A stretch of 64,000 nt of DNA from Thalassovita mediterranea (GCA_019448215.1 CP080408.1:2604001-2668000), one strand, 5' to 3'. Counted from the stretch's first letter, positions 1 to 8,326 are shown. Program-made: numbers and translations. Notes: generated from the sequence alone by a model not told the origin.

Positions 1-338
1 ACGCCGTTCTCAATCTCGCTGATCGCGACATGGCCAGCAGGTTCTGCGAGCAGTGCGGAGCTCCGCAGTGTATCGGCAAGCACGGCGACGTCGCTTTGGA
101 CGGGGGTGAGGGAGAGTGGCTCAACAGCCTGCGCGCTCGCAAGGCCGGGCGCGCCGAATTGCTCTGCAACGCTCTCTTTCTGCTCAGGCGTTGCGCCATG
201 AACAAGCCAGAGAACGAGGAAGAGGGCACAAAGCGCCGTCAGGAAGTCCGCATAAGCGAGCTTCCATCCGCCAGTCTGGCGGATCGGCGCCAGCGGCATT
301 CTGCCACCAGCACGCGACAAGGCGTTAACATTAGCCAT
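1..338 (-). CDS. motB: MotB-family flagellar motor / OmpA-like protein, N-terminal fragment
   Basis: The gene runs off the left edge, so only about 112 N-terminal codons are present, starting at the ATG complementary to 336-338. Residues about 22-40 read GGWKLAYADFLTALCALF followed by more hydrophobic residues. This is the hallmark MotB/PomB membrane segment: a Gly-x-Trp-Lys-x-x-Tyr-Ala-Asp-Phe start in which the Asp is the ion-binding residue of the stator channel. After one transmembrane helix the chain continues into a polar periplasmic linker. The peptidoglycan-binding OmpA domain would lie outside the window. MotB pairs with MotA to form the stator that drives flagellar rotation; motA is not visible here. 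An OmpA-family relative that is not a true stator cannot be excluded without the C-terminus. Confidence 0.82.
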   Translation of the reverse strand, partial: MANVNALSRAGGRMPLAPIRQTGGWKLAYADFLTALCALFLVLWLVHGATPEQKESVAEQFGAPGLASAQAVEPLSLTPVQSDVAVLADTLRSSALLAEPAGHVAISEIENG

Positions 339-507
339 CGTGTCCGATCTTTCTGATCCGTACACTCTGCCTACATGATCGTTCTTAGGGTGAAGTGTGA
401 GGTAACCTTTGAATTTTAATCAAATCTGGCCAGACCCTGCGGGCCGGGCTAGTTGGCGATGAAGTCAAATGGGCTATGTGGCCCGTGGCGGCAGCGGAGA
501 GATTATT

Positions 508-1377
508 ATGAGCAAATGTGCGTTTCTGGGCCTCGGTGTCATGGGTTTCCCGATGGCTGGCCATCTCTTGTCGAACGGCCATCACGTCACTGTCTGGAAC
601 CGTACCACGGCGAAGGCTGAAGACTGGGCATCAAAGCATAACGGCAAGGCCGCTGCCACGCCGGAAGACGCCGTCGCGGGCGCTGAGTATGTCTGCCTCT
701 GCCTTGGTGACGACCCGGATGTCGAAGCCGTTTTCGACCTGATCGAGGGTGCGCTCGCGAAGGGCACGATTGTCATTGACCATACCACAGCCAGCGCAGG
801 CCTTGCTCGCAGCCTGTACGAGCGGTGCGCCGCACGCGGTGCGCACTTTGTTGATGCGCCCATCTCCGGCGGGCAGGCCGGCGCAGAAGCTGGGCGGCTG
901 ACGATCATGTGCGGCGGCGATGATGAGGCGATGGCGAAGGCGCGTCCTGTCATGGAGGCTTATGGCGCCCGCATCACCCATATCGGCGAAAGCGGCGCAG
1001 GCCAGCTCGCCAAGTCGGTGAACCAGATTTGTATCGCAGGCATCGTGCAAGGGCTGTCCGAGGGCATCCACTTTGCCGAGAGCAATGGTCTCGACGTTGC
1101 CAAGGTCATGGAAGCCATTTCTGGCGGTGCAGCCCAAAGCTGGCAGATGGAAAACCGCTGGAAGACGATGGTTGCGCGCGAGTTTGAGCACGGCTTCGCT
1201 GTGGACTGGATGCGCAAGGATCTGCGCATTGCCCTGAAAGCGGCTGGCGAAAGCGGCGCACGCCTGCCGGTCACGGCGCTCGTGGATCAGTTCTACGCAG
1301 ACGTGCAGGCCGAAGGCGGCCAGCGTTGGGACACCTCCAGCCTCGTCACCCGCTTCGACACTTCACGGAAGCAGTGA
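508..1377 (+). CDS. NAD(P)-dependent beta-hydroxyacid dehydrogenase (3-hydroxyisobutyrate dehydrogenase-like)
   Basis: A 289-residue protein of the 3-hydroxyisobutyrate/6-phosphogluconate dehydrogenase superfamily, which oxidises short beta-hydroxyacids or reduces semialdehydes with NAD(P). The dinucleotide motif GLGVMG lies at residues 8-13. The substrate loop DAPISGG ends near residue 122, and the catalytic lysine is K169 in GQLAKSVNQ, with N172 of the same motif. Length matches the family. The start was moved from 469 to the ATG at 508, because GGAGAG precedes it and the Rossmann motif then sits where the family has it. The exact substrate (3-hydroxyisobutyrate, tartronate semialdehyde, succinic semialdehyde or other) cannot be told from sequence. 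The next gene starts one base after the stop, so the two are probably co-transcribed, although no functional link is obvious. Confidence 0.88.
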   Translation: MSKCAFLGLGVMGFPMAGHLLSNGHHVTVWNRTTAKAEDWASKHNGKAAATPEDAVAGAEYVCLCLGDDPDVEAVFDLIEGALAKGTIVIDHTTASAGLARSLYERCAARGAHFVDAPISGGQAGAEAGRLTIMCGGDDEAMAKARPVMEAYGARITHIGESGAGQLAKSVNQICIAGIVQGLSEGIHFAESNGLDVAKVMEAISGGAAQSWQMENRWKTMVAREFEHGFAVDWMRKDLRIALKAAGESGARLPVTALVDQFYADVQAEGGQRWDTSSLVTRFDTSRKQ

Positions 1378-1378
1378 T

Positions 1379-2380
1379 TTGAAACAGGTCGAAATCCATC
1401 TGAAAAAGCGCGACAGCGAGGTCGTCGTCCGCGCCATCAAGGCGTTTGAGCCTGTCGACTGGATCCAGTTCGATATCGAGCAGGAAGACCGGAAGATGAT
1501 CCGCGTGCTCGCGCATGACGGTCGCTGTCAGGTGCTCATAGATGCGGTTTCGCAGGCGCTGGAAGACTGCCGGGACTGGCGCGTGACGATGATACCGGTT
1601 GAGGCAAGCCTGCCTGAGCCGCGCGAGCTCGAGCAGGATGAGGCGGCGAGCAATCTTCGCGTTCTTCGCGAAGAGCTTCTCGACGATGTGGTCAAGGATG
1701 CGACACTCACGCGTGACTTCCTTATTCTTTCGGGCTTGTCCACGGTGGTGGCCGCGATTGGCCTGAATTCCGACGGTGTCGCGGCGGTGATCGGTGCCAT
1801 GGTGATTGCGCCTTTGCTCGGGCCCATTCTGGGCTTCGCGCTCGGGGCAGGCCTTGGGAATATGTCCCTCATCCGTCAATCGGGCGTCACTTTGGCGGGC
1901 GGCCTCGGTGTCGCGTTGCTGGTCGCCTTTCTGATTTCCTTTGTCTTGCCGCTCAATCTTCAGAGCGAGGAGCTGATGTCGCGTACGCAGGTGCGACTGG
2001 ACAGTGTTGCGCTGGCGCTTGCAGCCGGAGGTGCAGCCGCGCTCTCCATGGCTCAGGGCAAGTCAGCAGTACTGGTCGGCGTCATGGTCGCCGCCGCGCT
2101 CCTGCCGCCCGGCGCAGCCTTCGGCCTTTTTATCGGTTCGCAGGAATGGACGTTTGCGGGCCGCTCGGGAATGCTGCTCTTTCTCAACATCGTGTGCTTG
2201 CTCGTATCGGCGCTGGCGGTTTTCCGTCTCAAGGGTATCAAGCCCCGCGGCTGGGTCGATCAGCAAAACGCGACACGCGCTTTCTGGATAAACGTGTTGC
2301 TCTCGGCGGCGCTACTTATCGCGCTCATGGTGCTCATCGTCGTGCTCGACCTTGGTGAGAAGGTCACGATCGGCGACTGA
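1379..2380 (+). CDS. DUF389 family membrane protein
   Basis: A 333-residue protein with a soluble N-terminal region of about 110 residues followed by five or six hydrophobic helices. The sequence VIGAMVIAPLLGPILGFALG is typical of the DUF389 (TIGR00341) family, whose function is not established. The start is a TTG at 1379, one base after the TGA of the upstream dehydrogenase. No later ATG preserves the family N-terminus, so TTG with translational coupling is the best reading. The protein is predicted to reside in the inner membrane. No catalytic residues are known for the family, and I infer nothing about its substrate. Confidence 0.82.
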   Translation: MKQVEIHLKKRDSEVVVRAIKAFEPVDWIQFDIEQEDRKMIRVLAHDGRCQVLIDAVSQALEDCRDWRVTMIPVEASLPEPRELEQDEAASNLRVLREELLDDVVKDATLTRDFLILSGLSTVVAAIGLNSDGVAAVIGAMVIAPLLGPILGFALGAGLGNMSLIRQSGVTLAGGLGVALLVAFLISFVLPLNLQSEELMSRTQVRLDSVALALAAGGAAALSMAQGKSAVLVGVMVAAALLPPGAAFGLFIGSQEWTFAGRSGMLLFLNIVCLLVSALAVFRLKGIKPRGWVDQQNATRAFWINVLLSAALLIALMVLIVVLDLGEKVTIGD

Positions 2381-2438
2381 GATTGCCGCTGAACCTCGCC
2401 GCTTCTAGAATGCCATGGAAGCCAATGGGGGGGGAGCA

Positions 2439-2873
2439 ATGGCAAAAGCTGAAAACAAGACGAAGCAGACGACCCAGTCGCCACAGGATTTTGTGGCGTC
2501 TGTCGAACACCCAGTCCGCAGGGCCGACGCCGAACGCTTGCTCGAGATTTTCGCAAAGACCACAAACCTCGCGCCGCGGATGTGGAGGCCGTCGCTGATC
2601 GGCTATGGGCGTTACGCCTACAAGTATGAGAGCGGGCGCGAGGGCGAGTTCTTTATGACCGGCTTCTCACCGCGCAAGGCGAACCTCGTGATCTACATCA
2701 TGCCCGGATATCTCGACCTTGAGGAAAAGCTTGCGCGCCTTGGCAAATACAAGCTCGGCAAGTCGTGTCTCTACATCAACAAGCTGGCCGACGTGGATGA
2801 AGCGGTTCTGGCCGAGATCATCGACTTCGGGCTTCAATATATGCGCGGCAAGTACGAAACCTGGAACGAGTAG
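2439..2873 (+). CDS. DUF1801 domain protein
   Basis: A 144-residue protein with a lysine-rich start followed by a DUF1801 (YdhG-like) fold of unknown function. Recognisable features are MWRPSLIGYGRYAYKYESGR near the middle and the motif KYKLGKSCLYINKLADVD near the C-terminus, both typical of this small alpha+beta family. The ATG at 2439 was preferred to 2415 because a run of seven Gs followed by AGC (a Shine-Dalgarno-like stretch) lies directly upstream of it. It is on the same strand as the DUF389 gene, 58 bases downstream, and is convergent with the PBP4 gene with only 30 bases between the stops. Function unknown; cytoplasmic. Confidence 0.75.
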   Translation: MAKAENKTKQTTQSPQDFVASVEHPVRRADAERLLEIFAKTTNLAPRMWRPSLIGYGRYAYKYESGREGEFFMTGFSPRKANLVIYIMPGYLDLEEKLARLGKYKLGKSCLYINKLADVDEAVLAEIIDFGLQYMRGKYETWNE

Positions 2874-2903
2874 CGCCTAAGCGTCGACGCATAGCGTATC
2901 CGA

Positions 2904-4382
2904 TCAGTCGATCCTCTCGATGACATCCTCAAGAAGTTCGTCGATCCGCCTGCGTGTCGCCGATGAGCGCAGCGAGGAGTCGTTTGCGAACACCGCAAAT
3001 GCATAGCGCTTGCCGCTTCGGGCTGTGAAATAGCCCGCCAGAGAGCCTGTCCCGGTCAGGCTGCCTGTCTTGGCGCGGAATCGGTCGTCACGGCCGAGCT
3101 CGGTGAACCTGTACTTAAGTGTGCCGTCGACGCCCGCTTGCGAGAAAAAGCCATACCAGGTGTCGAACCAGCTCTGGCGGCTCGCCCAGACAAGCAGGTC
3201 TGTCATCGCGGACGGGGTGAGGCGGTTATAGACCGAAAGGCCAGAGCCATCGGAGAGGCTGAACTCGCTTCGCGACGCGCCTGCATCGACCAGCATATCG
3301 CCCATGAGCTCAAGGCCGGCATCCTGAGAGCGGTCCCGCACAGACAGCGAGATGTGGTGGAGCAGGACTTCAGTGTAGAAGTTGTTGCTCTCGTGAAGGA
3401 CTTCCTCGAGCAGCATTGTGGTGTCGGGCCCAGGCAGGACGAAATCCGGCGCGGGGCCTGTATCGTCGGCATCAGCTTCCGGCTCATGGATGACCGTGCC
3501 GCGGAAGACAGGGCCGTGAACCGTGACGCCGCGTTCCTCCAGCATCGCTTTCAGGACTTCGCCGGCATAGAGCGAAGGATCATCAAGACCGAACTGGAGA
3601 TGGACGGGCGGTGAGGCGAGCGGCAGTCGGCCAAGTAGGTAAGCCTCCTCTGCGCCGGGACGGCGGATGAGGTCGACACTGAACTGGCGCGTCGAGACGG
3701 TCTCCGCCTCATCGGTATTGATCGTGAAGAATGGCACCCATTCCCACGACACTTCAGGTGGCAGGCCACGGCGATTGCCCGGTGTGAGACGCGCGCGTGC
3801 GACACCGCCATCAATGCTGAGTGCAGAAATCGACGTCGCATATCCAAAGCGGAAATCTTCATGCGTCCATCCAGCCGGCCAGTGAGGAGGCTGGAAGAGG
3901 GAGTCGTCTACGTCGACGGCGTTGAGATCGGTGACGCCGCTTGCCGCGATCGCATCGGCGAGATCCTGCAAGCAGTTCGACGTGCACCGTGAGCTTGCCG
4001 ACAAGGTCGGGTCGCCAGCGCCAATGAGAACGATGTTTGGATGAACAGAGTCAGCGGTCGTTTCCAGACGCGCAGACGTGCCCCCCGGCCATCGCCCGGA
4101 GTCGAAGTCGCCAAGCATTCTGAACGCTGCCGCAGTGGTCACCACTTTCAGCGTCGAAGCTGGCGCGAACCTCTGATTTGCGGCCACCGAAAACACTTCC
4201 TCGCCATCGAGAGAGACGACGGACACGCCCCACCGCCCACCTTCGAGGTCAGGCAGCTCTATTTCTTCGGCTGAGATCTGCTGTGCGGCCGCCGGTACAG
4301 CAAGGCACGTAGCGGCCAGCATGCCAGCGCCAGCAGCGATGGAGCGGAAAAACGTGGTAAGACCGAAAGCGCGATTACTCAT
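2904..4382 (-). CDS. dacB: D-alanyl-D-alanine carboxypeptidase/endopeptidase, PBP4 (S13) family
   Basis: A 492-residue periplasmic class C penicillin-binding protein that trims or hydrolyses peptidoglycan cross-links. An N-terminal signal segment ends near AVPAAAQQ (residues 29-35). The three active-site motifs of the S13 family are visible: SxxK as PASTLK (S76-K79), SxN as SNN in LHESNNFYTE, and KTG at about residue 438 in AKTGSLTGTG. The long insertion between SxxK and SxN is the family's characteristic extra domain. The ATG lies inside the last codons of hemB (8-base overlap), so it is translated as the third gene of a GNAT-hemB-PBP4 unit. Confidence 0.92.
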   Translation of the reverse strand: MSNRAFGLTTFFRSIAAGAGMLAATCLAVPAAAQQISAEEIELPDLEGGRWGVSVVSLDGEEVFSVAANQRFAPASTLKVVTTAAAFRMLGDFDSGRWPGGTSARLETTADSVHPNIVLIGAGDPTLSASSRCTSNCLQDLADAIAASGVTDLNAVDVDDSLFQPPHWPAGWTHEDFRFGYATSISALSIDGGVARARLTPGNRRGLPPEVSWEWVPFFTINTDEAETVSTRQFSVDLIRRPGAEEAYLLGRLPLASPPVHLQFGLDDPSLYAGEVLKAMLEERGVTVHGPVFRGTVIHEPEADADDTGPAPDFVLPGPDTTMLLEEVLHESNNFYTEVLLHHISLSVRDRSQDAGLELMGDMLVDAGASRSEFSLSDGSGLSVYNRLTPSAMTDLLVWASRQSWFDTWYGFFSQAGVDGTLKYRFTELGRDDRFRAKTGSLTGTGSLAGYFTARSGKRYAFAVFANDSSLRSSATRRRIDELLEDVIERID

Positions 4383-5379
4383 TCAGGATCTGCGCCGCCG
4401 CTTCGGCGAAATAGGTGATTACGCCGCACGCGCCAGCGCGCTTGAAGCAGAGCAGCGTCTCCATCATCACGCGCTCTTCATCGATCCAGCCGCGTTCGCC
4501 CGCCGCCTTGATCTGCGCATACTCGCCAGACACCTGGAAGGCGATGGTCGGCACAGCGAACGTGTCCGACACCCGCCGGATGATGTCGAGATAGGGAAGG
4601 CCCGGCTTCACCATCACAAGGTCAGCGCCCTCATCAATGTCCATGGCAACTTCGCGCAGGGCTTCGTCGCTATTGGCCGGATTCTGCTGATAGGTCTTCT
4701 TGTCGCCCTTCAATGCCGAGGCAGAGCCGATGGCATCCCGGTAAGGGCCATAAAAGCCGCTCGCATATTTCGCCGCGTAGGACATGATCATCGTATTGAC
4801 CTTGCCCGCTGACTCCAGTGCATCACGGATCGCGCCGACGCGGCCGTCCATCATGTCGGATGGGGCAACGATGTCAGCGCCAGCTTCTGCCTGCATCACG
4901 GCCTGACGGCGAAGCAGGTCAACCGTCTGGTCGTTGAGCACATAGCCATCGGCATCAATGACGCCGTCATGTCCGTGCACGGTGAACGGGTCGAGTGCCA
5001 CATCGCAGATAATACCGATATCAGGCGCAGCGTCCTTCATGGCCTTGATGACTGTCGGCACCAGCCCGTCCGGGTTCAACGCTTCAGAGCCTGCCTCATC
5101 CTTCCGCTCAGGATTGATGTGCGGGAAAATCGCAATGGCCGGAATGCCAAGGTCGCTTGCGCGTCTGGCCGCCTTGGCCGCCTCCTCCACATTCAGCCTG
5201 AACAGGCCCGGCATGGACCCGACTGGAATTGTCGGCTCATCGCCGTCATGCACGACCATCGACCAGATAAGGTCATCCGGTGTCAGATGGTTTTCTGATG
5301 AAAGATTGCGGACCCAGGCCGATTGACGAAGCCTGCGGAGCCGGGTGGACGGATAGCTTTGCGGGAATGGCGAAGTCAT
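4375..5379 (-). CDS. hemB: Delta-aminolevulinic acid dehydratase (porphobilinogen synthase)
   Basis: A 334-residue cytoplasmic enzyme that condenses two 5-aminolevulinate molecules to porphobilinogen in haem biosynthesis. The two active-site lysines are visible as K204 (SYAAKYASGFYGP) and K258 (LVMVKPGLPYLD). The metal region at residues 126-139 reads DVALDPFTVHGHDG. It has no cysteines, which places the enzyme in the Mg2+-dependent class rather than the zinc class. SDMMDGRVGAI near residue 174 is also conserved. It begins six bases after the GNAT gene and overlaps the PBP4 start, so it sits in the middle of a three-gene transcription unit. Confidence 0.96.
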   Translation of the reverse strand: MTSPFPQSYPSTRLRRLRQSAWVRNLSSENHLTPDDLIWSMVVHDGDEPTIPVGSMPGLFRLNVEEAAKAARRASDLGIPAIAIFPHINPERKDEAGSEALNPDGLVPTVIKAMKDAAPDIGIICDVALDPFTVHGHDGVIDADGYVLNDQTVDLLRRQAVMQAEAGADIVAPSDMMDGRVGAIRDALESAGKVNTMIMSYAAKYASGFYGPYRDAIGSASALKGDKKTYQQNPANSDEALREVAMDIDEGADLVMVKPGLPYLDIIRRVSDTFAVPTIAFQVSGEYAQIKAAGERGWIDEERVMMETLLCFKRAGACGVITYFAEAAAQILNE

Positions 5380-5385
5380 ACCGCG

Positions 5386-5937
5386 CTACTTAGCGCGCTT
5401 TGTGCTTTTGCGAACGGGTTTTCTCATGAAAACGCGTTTCGAAACGTCCATGAAGGGCGCCTGCGAGGTCTCGATCGCCGTCATGTATGGGGCGTAGGCG
5501 CTTCGGGGCAGCTGCGTGAAGCCGAGCGATGCATAGAAAGGCGCATTCCAGGCAAGGTCCCTAAAAGTAGACAGCGTAATCTGCTGAGCCCCTGATTTTT
5601 CTGCGTGAATATCGAGCTCCGACATCAGTTTGCGTCCGATCCCGCGTTTGCCGAAGGCGGGGTGCACTGAGATCTGCTGCAGATAGAGATCGTCGCCCAT
5701 TCTCGTGAACTGACAGAAGCCAACAACGCCGTCGCTATTGAGGTCCGCGACATCGAGCTGGCCTGCCTCTATCGACGCCAGTAAATCTTCTTCGAGGACG
5801 TGCTCCGCGAGCGCTTCTGCCGACAAGAGGCCTGTTGGCGCAAAGAGTTCTGACGCTGCAATGTCCGCAAGGATGATCGCTTCCACATCATCCGGGCGGG
5901 CAGGTCTGATGATAAGGGGAGGGCGCGAGGTGGTCAT
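5386..5937 (-). CDS. GNAT family N-acetyltransferase
   Basis: A 183-residue protein with the GNAT acetyl-CoA fold. The pyrophosphate-binding loop is seen as HPAFGKRGIGRKLM (R/Q-x-x-G-x-G/A type), preceded by the beta strand LYLQQISV, with FYASLGF in the C-terminal half. The C-terminus is basic (VRKSTKRAK). Substrate unknown; it could acylate a small molecule or a protein. It is the first gene of the unit GNAT-hemB-PBP4, with six bases to hemB. The ATG at 5937 gives a family-like N-terminus (IIRPARPDDVEAI). Confidence 0.85.
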   Translation of the reverse strand: MTTSRPPLIIRPARPDDVEAIILADIAASELFAPTGLLSAEALAEHVLEEDLLASIEAGQLDVADLNSDGVVGFCQFTRMGDDLYLQQISVHPAFGKRGIGRKLMSELDIHAEKSGAQQITLSTFRDLAWNAPFYASLGFTQLPRSAYAPYMTAIETSQAPFMDVSKRVFMRKPVRKSTKRAK

Positions 5938-5973
5938 TGAGCGACCAGTTTCTATCGCACGACGCCGCCCAGT

Positions 5974-6285
5974 CTAAAGCGTAATCGTCTTGGCGCTCAG
6001 CAGGCGGATGCCAACCAGTGGGCCGCGCTGCCACTGGCGCTTGGCTTCACAGCGTTTCAGCTTGGTGCGGTCCGGGCTGACGATCTCGACGGTAAACGCT
6101 TCGGGCAGGATAGACGTTTTGTTGAGCAGGATCTTCGCGCCACGCTGGGACATGTCCTTTACGACGAAATTCATCTTGAAGCCCGTCTCAAGGATAAGCG
6201 TGCCTGAGGTGTTCACCTCAAAGCGCGGGAAGTCGCGTTTATCTGAATGTTCCGACATGGGCATTTCGAGGTTCGAGTGCATCAT
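5974..6285 (-). CDS. PilZ domain protein
   Basis: About 103 residues forming a single PilZ domain, the fold that often binds cyclic di-GMP. An arginine-containing segment KRDFPRFEV at the N-terminus and KDMSQRGAKILL in the first half match the RxxxR...(D/N)xSxxG pattern, although the spacing of the arginines is not canonical. So nucleotide binding is likely but not certain. The longest ORF starts at 6384, but its first 33 codons look non-coding and I prefer the ATG at 6285; a shorter start at 6258 is also possible. It is divergent from the MarR-family gene, and their shared upstream region holds a TTAACCAT half-site. Confidence 0.7.
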   Translation of the reverse strand: MMHSNLEMPMSEHSDKRDFPRFEVNTSGTLILETGFKMNFVVKDMSQRGAKILLNKTSILPEAFTVEIVSPDRTKLKRCEAKRQWQRGPLVGIRLLSAKTITL

Positions 6286-6424
6286 CGTGACTTCTAAAGC
6301 GGTTATACTCTTAACTTCTCCTGCATTCACCTTCGCAGGTTGTGCGCAGGCAAGTGAAAAGCCTGCCGGACAAGAGTTTACCAATCATTGAAATAAGTCG
6401 TCGGATCCTCTCGATTGCCGGATA

Positions 6425-6432
6425 TTAACCAT
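6425..6432 (+). promoter_or_regulatory. Possible CtrA half-site (TTAACCAT)
   Basis: The octamer TTAACCAT is the strong half of the CtrA box known from Caulobacter. It lies in the 266-base region between the divergent PilZ and MarR genes, where further TTAAC elements occur at about 6446 and 6478. No full TTAA-N7-TTAA was found here, so occupancy is inference. Confidence 0.3.
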
Positions 6433-6551
6433 ATGACCGTGTTTTGTTAACGAACACGACCCCTCGCGAGGCCATGATTAACGAAATATCAGGGAGAAGG
6501 GCGTAACTCTGTTCAAACTACAACAAAAGTTGAGTGATGATGGTGGTTACA

Positions 6552-7046
6552 ATGAACAACGCTGCACAAGCAGTGGCCGGTGAAGATACGGTCGCAGAAT
6601 CTTTCCTGAAATCCCTTTCGCTGCTGGAGCAGGCGCATCGCCGGCTGCACGACGTGGTCAAGGACGACCTTGAGCGTGGCGGTGAGCGTCACCTGACGGG
6701 CGTTCAGGCTCTCCTTCTCTATGAGATTGGCGAGAACGAAACCCCGGCTTCCGTGCTGCGTGCTCGCGGCGCCTTTGCTGGCACCAGCCTTTCCTACAAT
6801 ATTAAGAAACTCCAGGAAGGCGGCTACCTCGTCCAGACTCGTTCGGAAGCTGACAAGCGCACCGTTCACCTGCGCCTGACCGATCGTGGTCACAAGGTCC
6901 GCAAGCGTGTTGAGGGTCTCTTTGCCAAGCAGGCAGATGCTCTCGAGCCAACGGCAAGCGTCCGTCCGATGGACCTGACGCAGCTCAACAAGACGGTTTC
7001 GCGCCTTGAGCGCTTCTGGTCCGACCAGATCCGCTTCCGTCTCTAG
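6552..7046 (+). CDS. MarR-family winged-helix transcriptional regulator (LdtR/MdrA-like)
   Basis: A 164-residue cytoplasmic DNA-binding protein. The winged helix is visible as LTGVQALLLYEIGENETPAS, the recognition helix SLSYNIKKLQEGGYL, and a wing with DKRTVHLRLTDRG. The combination VQALLLYEIG plus SYNIKKL closely resembles the alphaproteobacterial LdtR/MdrA regulators, which are reported to control peptidoglycan cross-linking and stress genes; that comparison is from memory. Of the clustered ATG codons, the one at 6552 was chosen because GGTGG lies at a suitable distance. The gene stands alone and is divergent from the PilZ gene. Confidence 0.82.
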   Translation: MNNAAQAVAGEDTVAESFLKSLSLLEQAHRRLHDVVKDDLERGGERHLTGVQALLLYEIGENETPASVLRARGAFAGTSLSYNIKKLQEGGYLVQTRSEADKRTVHLRLTDRGHKVRKRVEGLFAKQADALEPTASVRPMDLTQLNKTVSRLERFWSDQIRFRL

Positions 7047-7090
7047 AAATTACTTCAACCTTTGGCGGAGGGCGTTATAGCTCTCCGCGA

Positions 7091-7789
7091 ATGGTTCGAT
7101 TTACGCCTTGTCTTGCGGCGCTCGTTCTTGTGGCGAGCGCCGAAGCCGCGCCTTGGGGGCAGCCTGAGAAGGCAGCCTATACCCGCGCGGCGCTCAACCG
7201 TACTGAGGTTGAGGGGCTGCAGGGCTGGCGCACCGATCTCTACGCCGAATACGGCCTATCAGACCGATGGACCGTGACCGCCAAGTATGAGCGCGTCACA
7301 TTCGATGATTTCTCGCAATTCGAAGCAAGCGGCTGGCGAACGACGGTTCGGCGGAGCTTTGCCCTGTCCGACACATGGGTCGCGTCAGCTGAGGCAGGTA
7401 TTCTGGAGGGTGAAGCGATCGGCGGCGCGTCTGGCTGTCAGTCAACGGGCGGCGAAGCGCGCGCGGGTCTCGCCCATTCCTTTTCCCGTAAGAGTGATGA
7501 CCGTAAGAGATACGGTTTCTGGTTTGCGGAAGCGGCGGTGCGGGCCCATTCGGATGGCTGCCAGCGCTATCGGCTTGAGGCAGGCTATGGCCGAGAAGTC
7601 GCGCGCAACATCTGGCTCGTGAACCAGCTCTGGCTAGACCAGGGCTCAGAGAATGCGCGCTCGCTCAAACATCAGTTTGAATACGTCTTGCGCCGCGGTG
7701 CCTTTGACTTTTCGGCGGGCTCACTCATCGAGCTTGGCGGAGAGTTCGAAGAAGCTGGCCTATTCGTTTCCGTTGCTCGCCGGTTCTAA
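7091..7789 (+). CDS. Exported protein, probable outer-membrane beta-barrel, function unknown
   Basis: A 232-residue protein with a short signal peptide (MVRFTPCLAALVLVASAEA, cleavage near APWGQ). Alternating polar and aromatic/hydrophobic strands follow and the last residue is phenylalanine (SVARRF), the usual signature of an outer-membrane barrel. Segments such as WTVTAKYERVTFDDF and YGFWFAEAAVRAH read as amphipathic beta strands. I do not recognise a named family. Its last 30 bases overlap, tail to tail, the end of the cytochrome c gene on the other strand. No partner genes suggest a role. Confidence 0.6.
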   Translation: MVRFTPCLAALVLVASAEAAPWGQPEKAAYTRAALNRTEVEGLQGWRTDLYAEYGLSDRWTVTAKYERVTFDDFSQFEASGWRTTVRRSFALSDTWVASAEAGILEGEAIGGASGCQSTGGEARAGLAHSFSRKSDDRKRYGFWFAEAAVRAHSDGCQRYRLEAGYGREVARNIWLVNQLWLDQGSENARSLKHQFEYVLRRGAFDFSAGSLIELGGEFEEAGLFVSVARRF

Positions 7790-8326
7790 CGCAGGCACAT
7801 CCTCTTGCGGTTCGCTGGCTTCTTCCAGTTGAGCCGCATACCCGCTCTCGACCATGAGATAGGCGATGACTGCATGGCGATCAGCAGGCCGGTGTACGCC
7901 AGCAAACGTCATACGGTTGCCGGGCAGGTAGTCGCGTGGATTGTCCAGCCATTCCTCGAGCCGCTCTGGAGTCCACGTGAAGTCTTCGGCTTCGAGCGCT
8001 TTTGAGTACTGAAAGCCTTCAGCGGTGCCGACGGTGCGTCCAAAGATGCCATGCAGGTTCGGCCCCACCAGATGGCGGCCGCCTTCAGTGATCGTATGGC
8101 AGGACTGGCAATTCTTGAAGGTGCGCCGTCCCAGACTGTAGTCGGCCTGCGAATAGGGTGCCGGCAGCACATCAAACGCGGCTTGATAGGATGTGGCGGG
8201 CACGATTGCGTCAGGGCGCGACTCTGCTTCTTCTTGCGGAGCTTGCTGATTGTCTGTCGATGCCGTGCGATCGCACGAGGCCGCAGTTAGAATTGCGCTC
8301 AAAGCTAAAAATATAAGCATAATCAT
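7760..8326 (-). CDS. c-type cytochrome lipoprotein
   Basis: A 188-residue protein with a short hydrophobic leader ending in a lipobox-like AASC (C18). A low-complexity acidic linker leads to one class I cytochrome c domain. Haem attachment is at C73-Q-S-C76-H77, and the likely axial methionine is M139 in LPGNRMTFAG. The GPNLHGIFGR segment (from about residue 88) is typical of cytochrome c2/c552-like electron carriers. It is probably a membrane-anchored periplasmic electron carrier; its redox partner is not encoded nearby. The C-terminus is acidic and overlaps the convergent barrel-like gene by 30 bases. Confidence 0.85.
   Translation of the reverse strand: MIMLIFLALSAILTAASCDRTASTDNQQAPQEEAESRPDAIVPATSYQAAFDVLPAPYSQADYSLGRRTFKNCQSCHTITEGGRHLVGPNLHGIFGRTVGTAEGFQYSKALEAEDFTWTPERLEEWLDNPRDYLPGNRMTFAGVHRPADRHAVIAYLMVESGYAAQLEEASEPQEDVPALEPASNGNE

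Noticed and set aside
30-356. Plus-strand ORF at the left edge
   Set aside because: It is antisense to the MotB-family N-terminus, which has a clear membrane motif and the conserved Asp. The plus-strand product has no recognisable features.
469-507. Upstream extension of the hydroxyacid dehydrogenase
   Set aside because: The extension precedes the Rossmann motif by too many residues and the internal ATG has GGAGAG before it.
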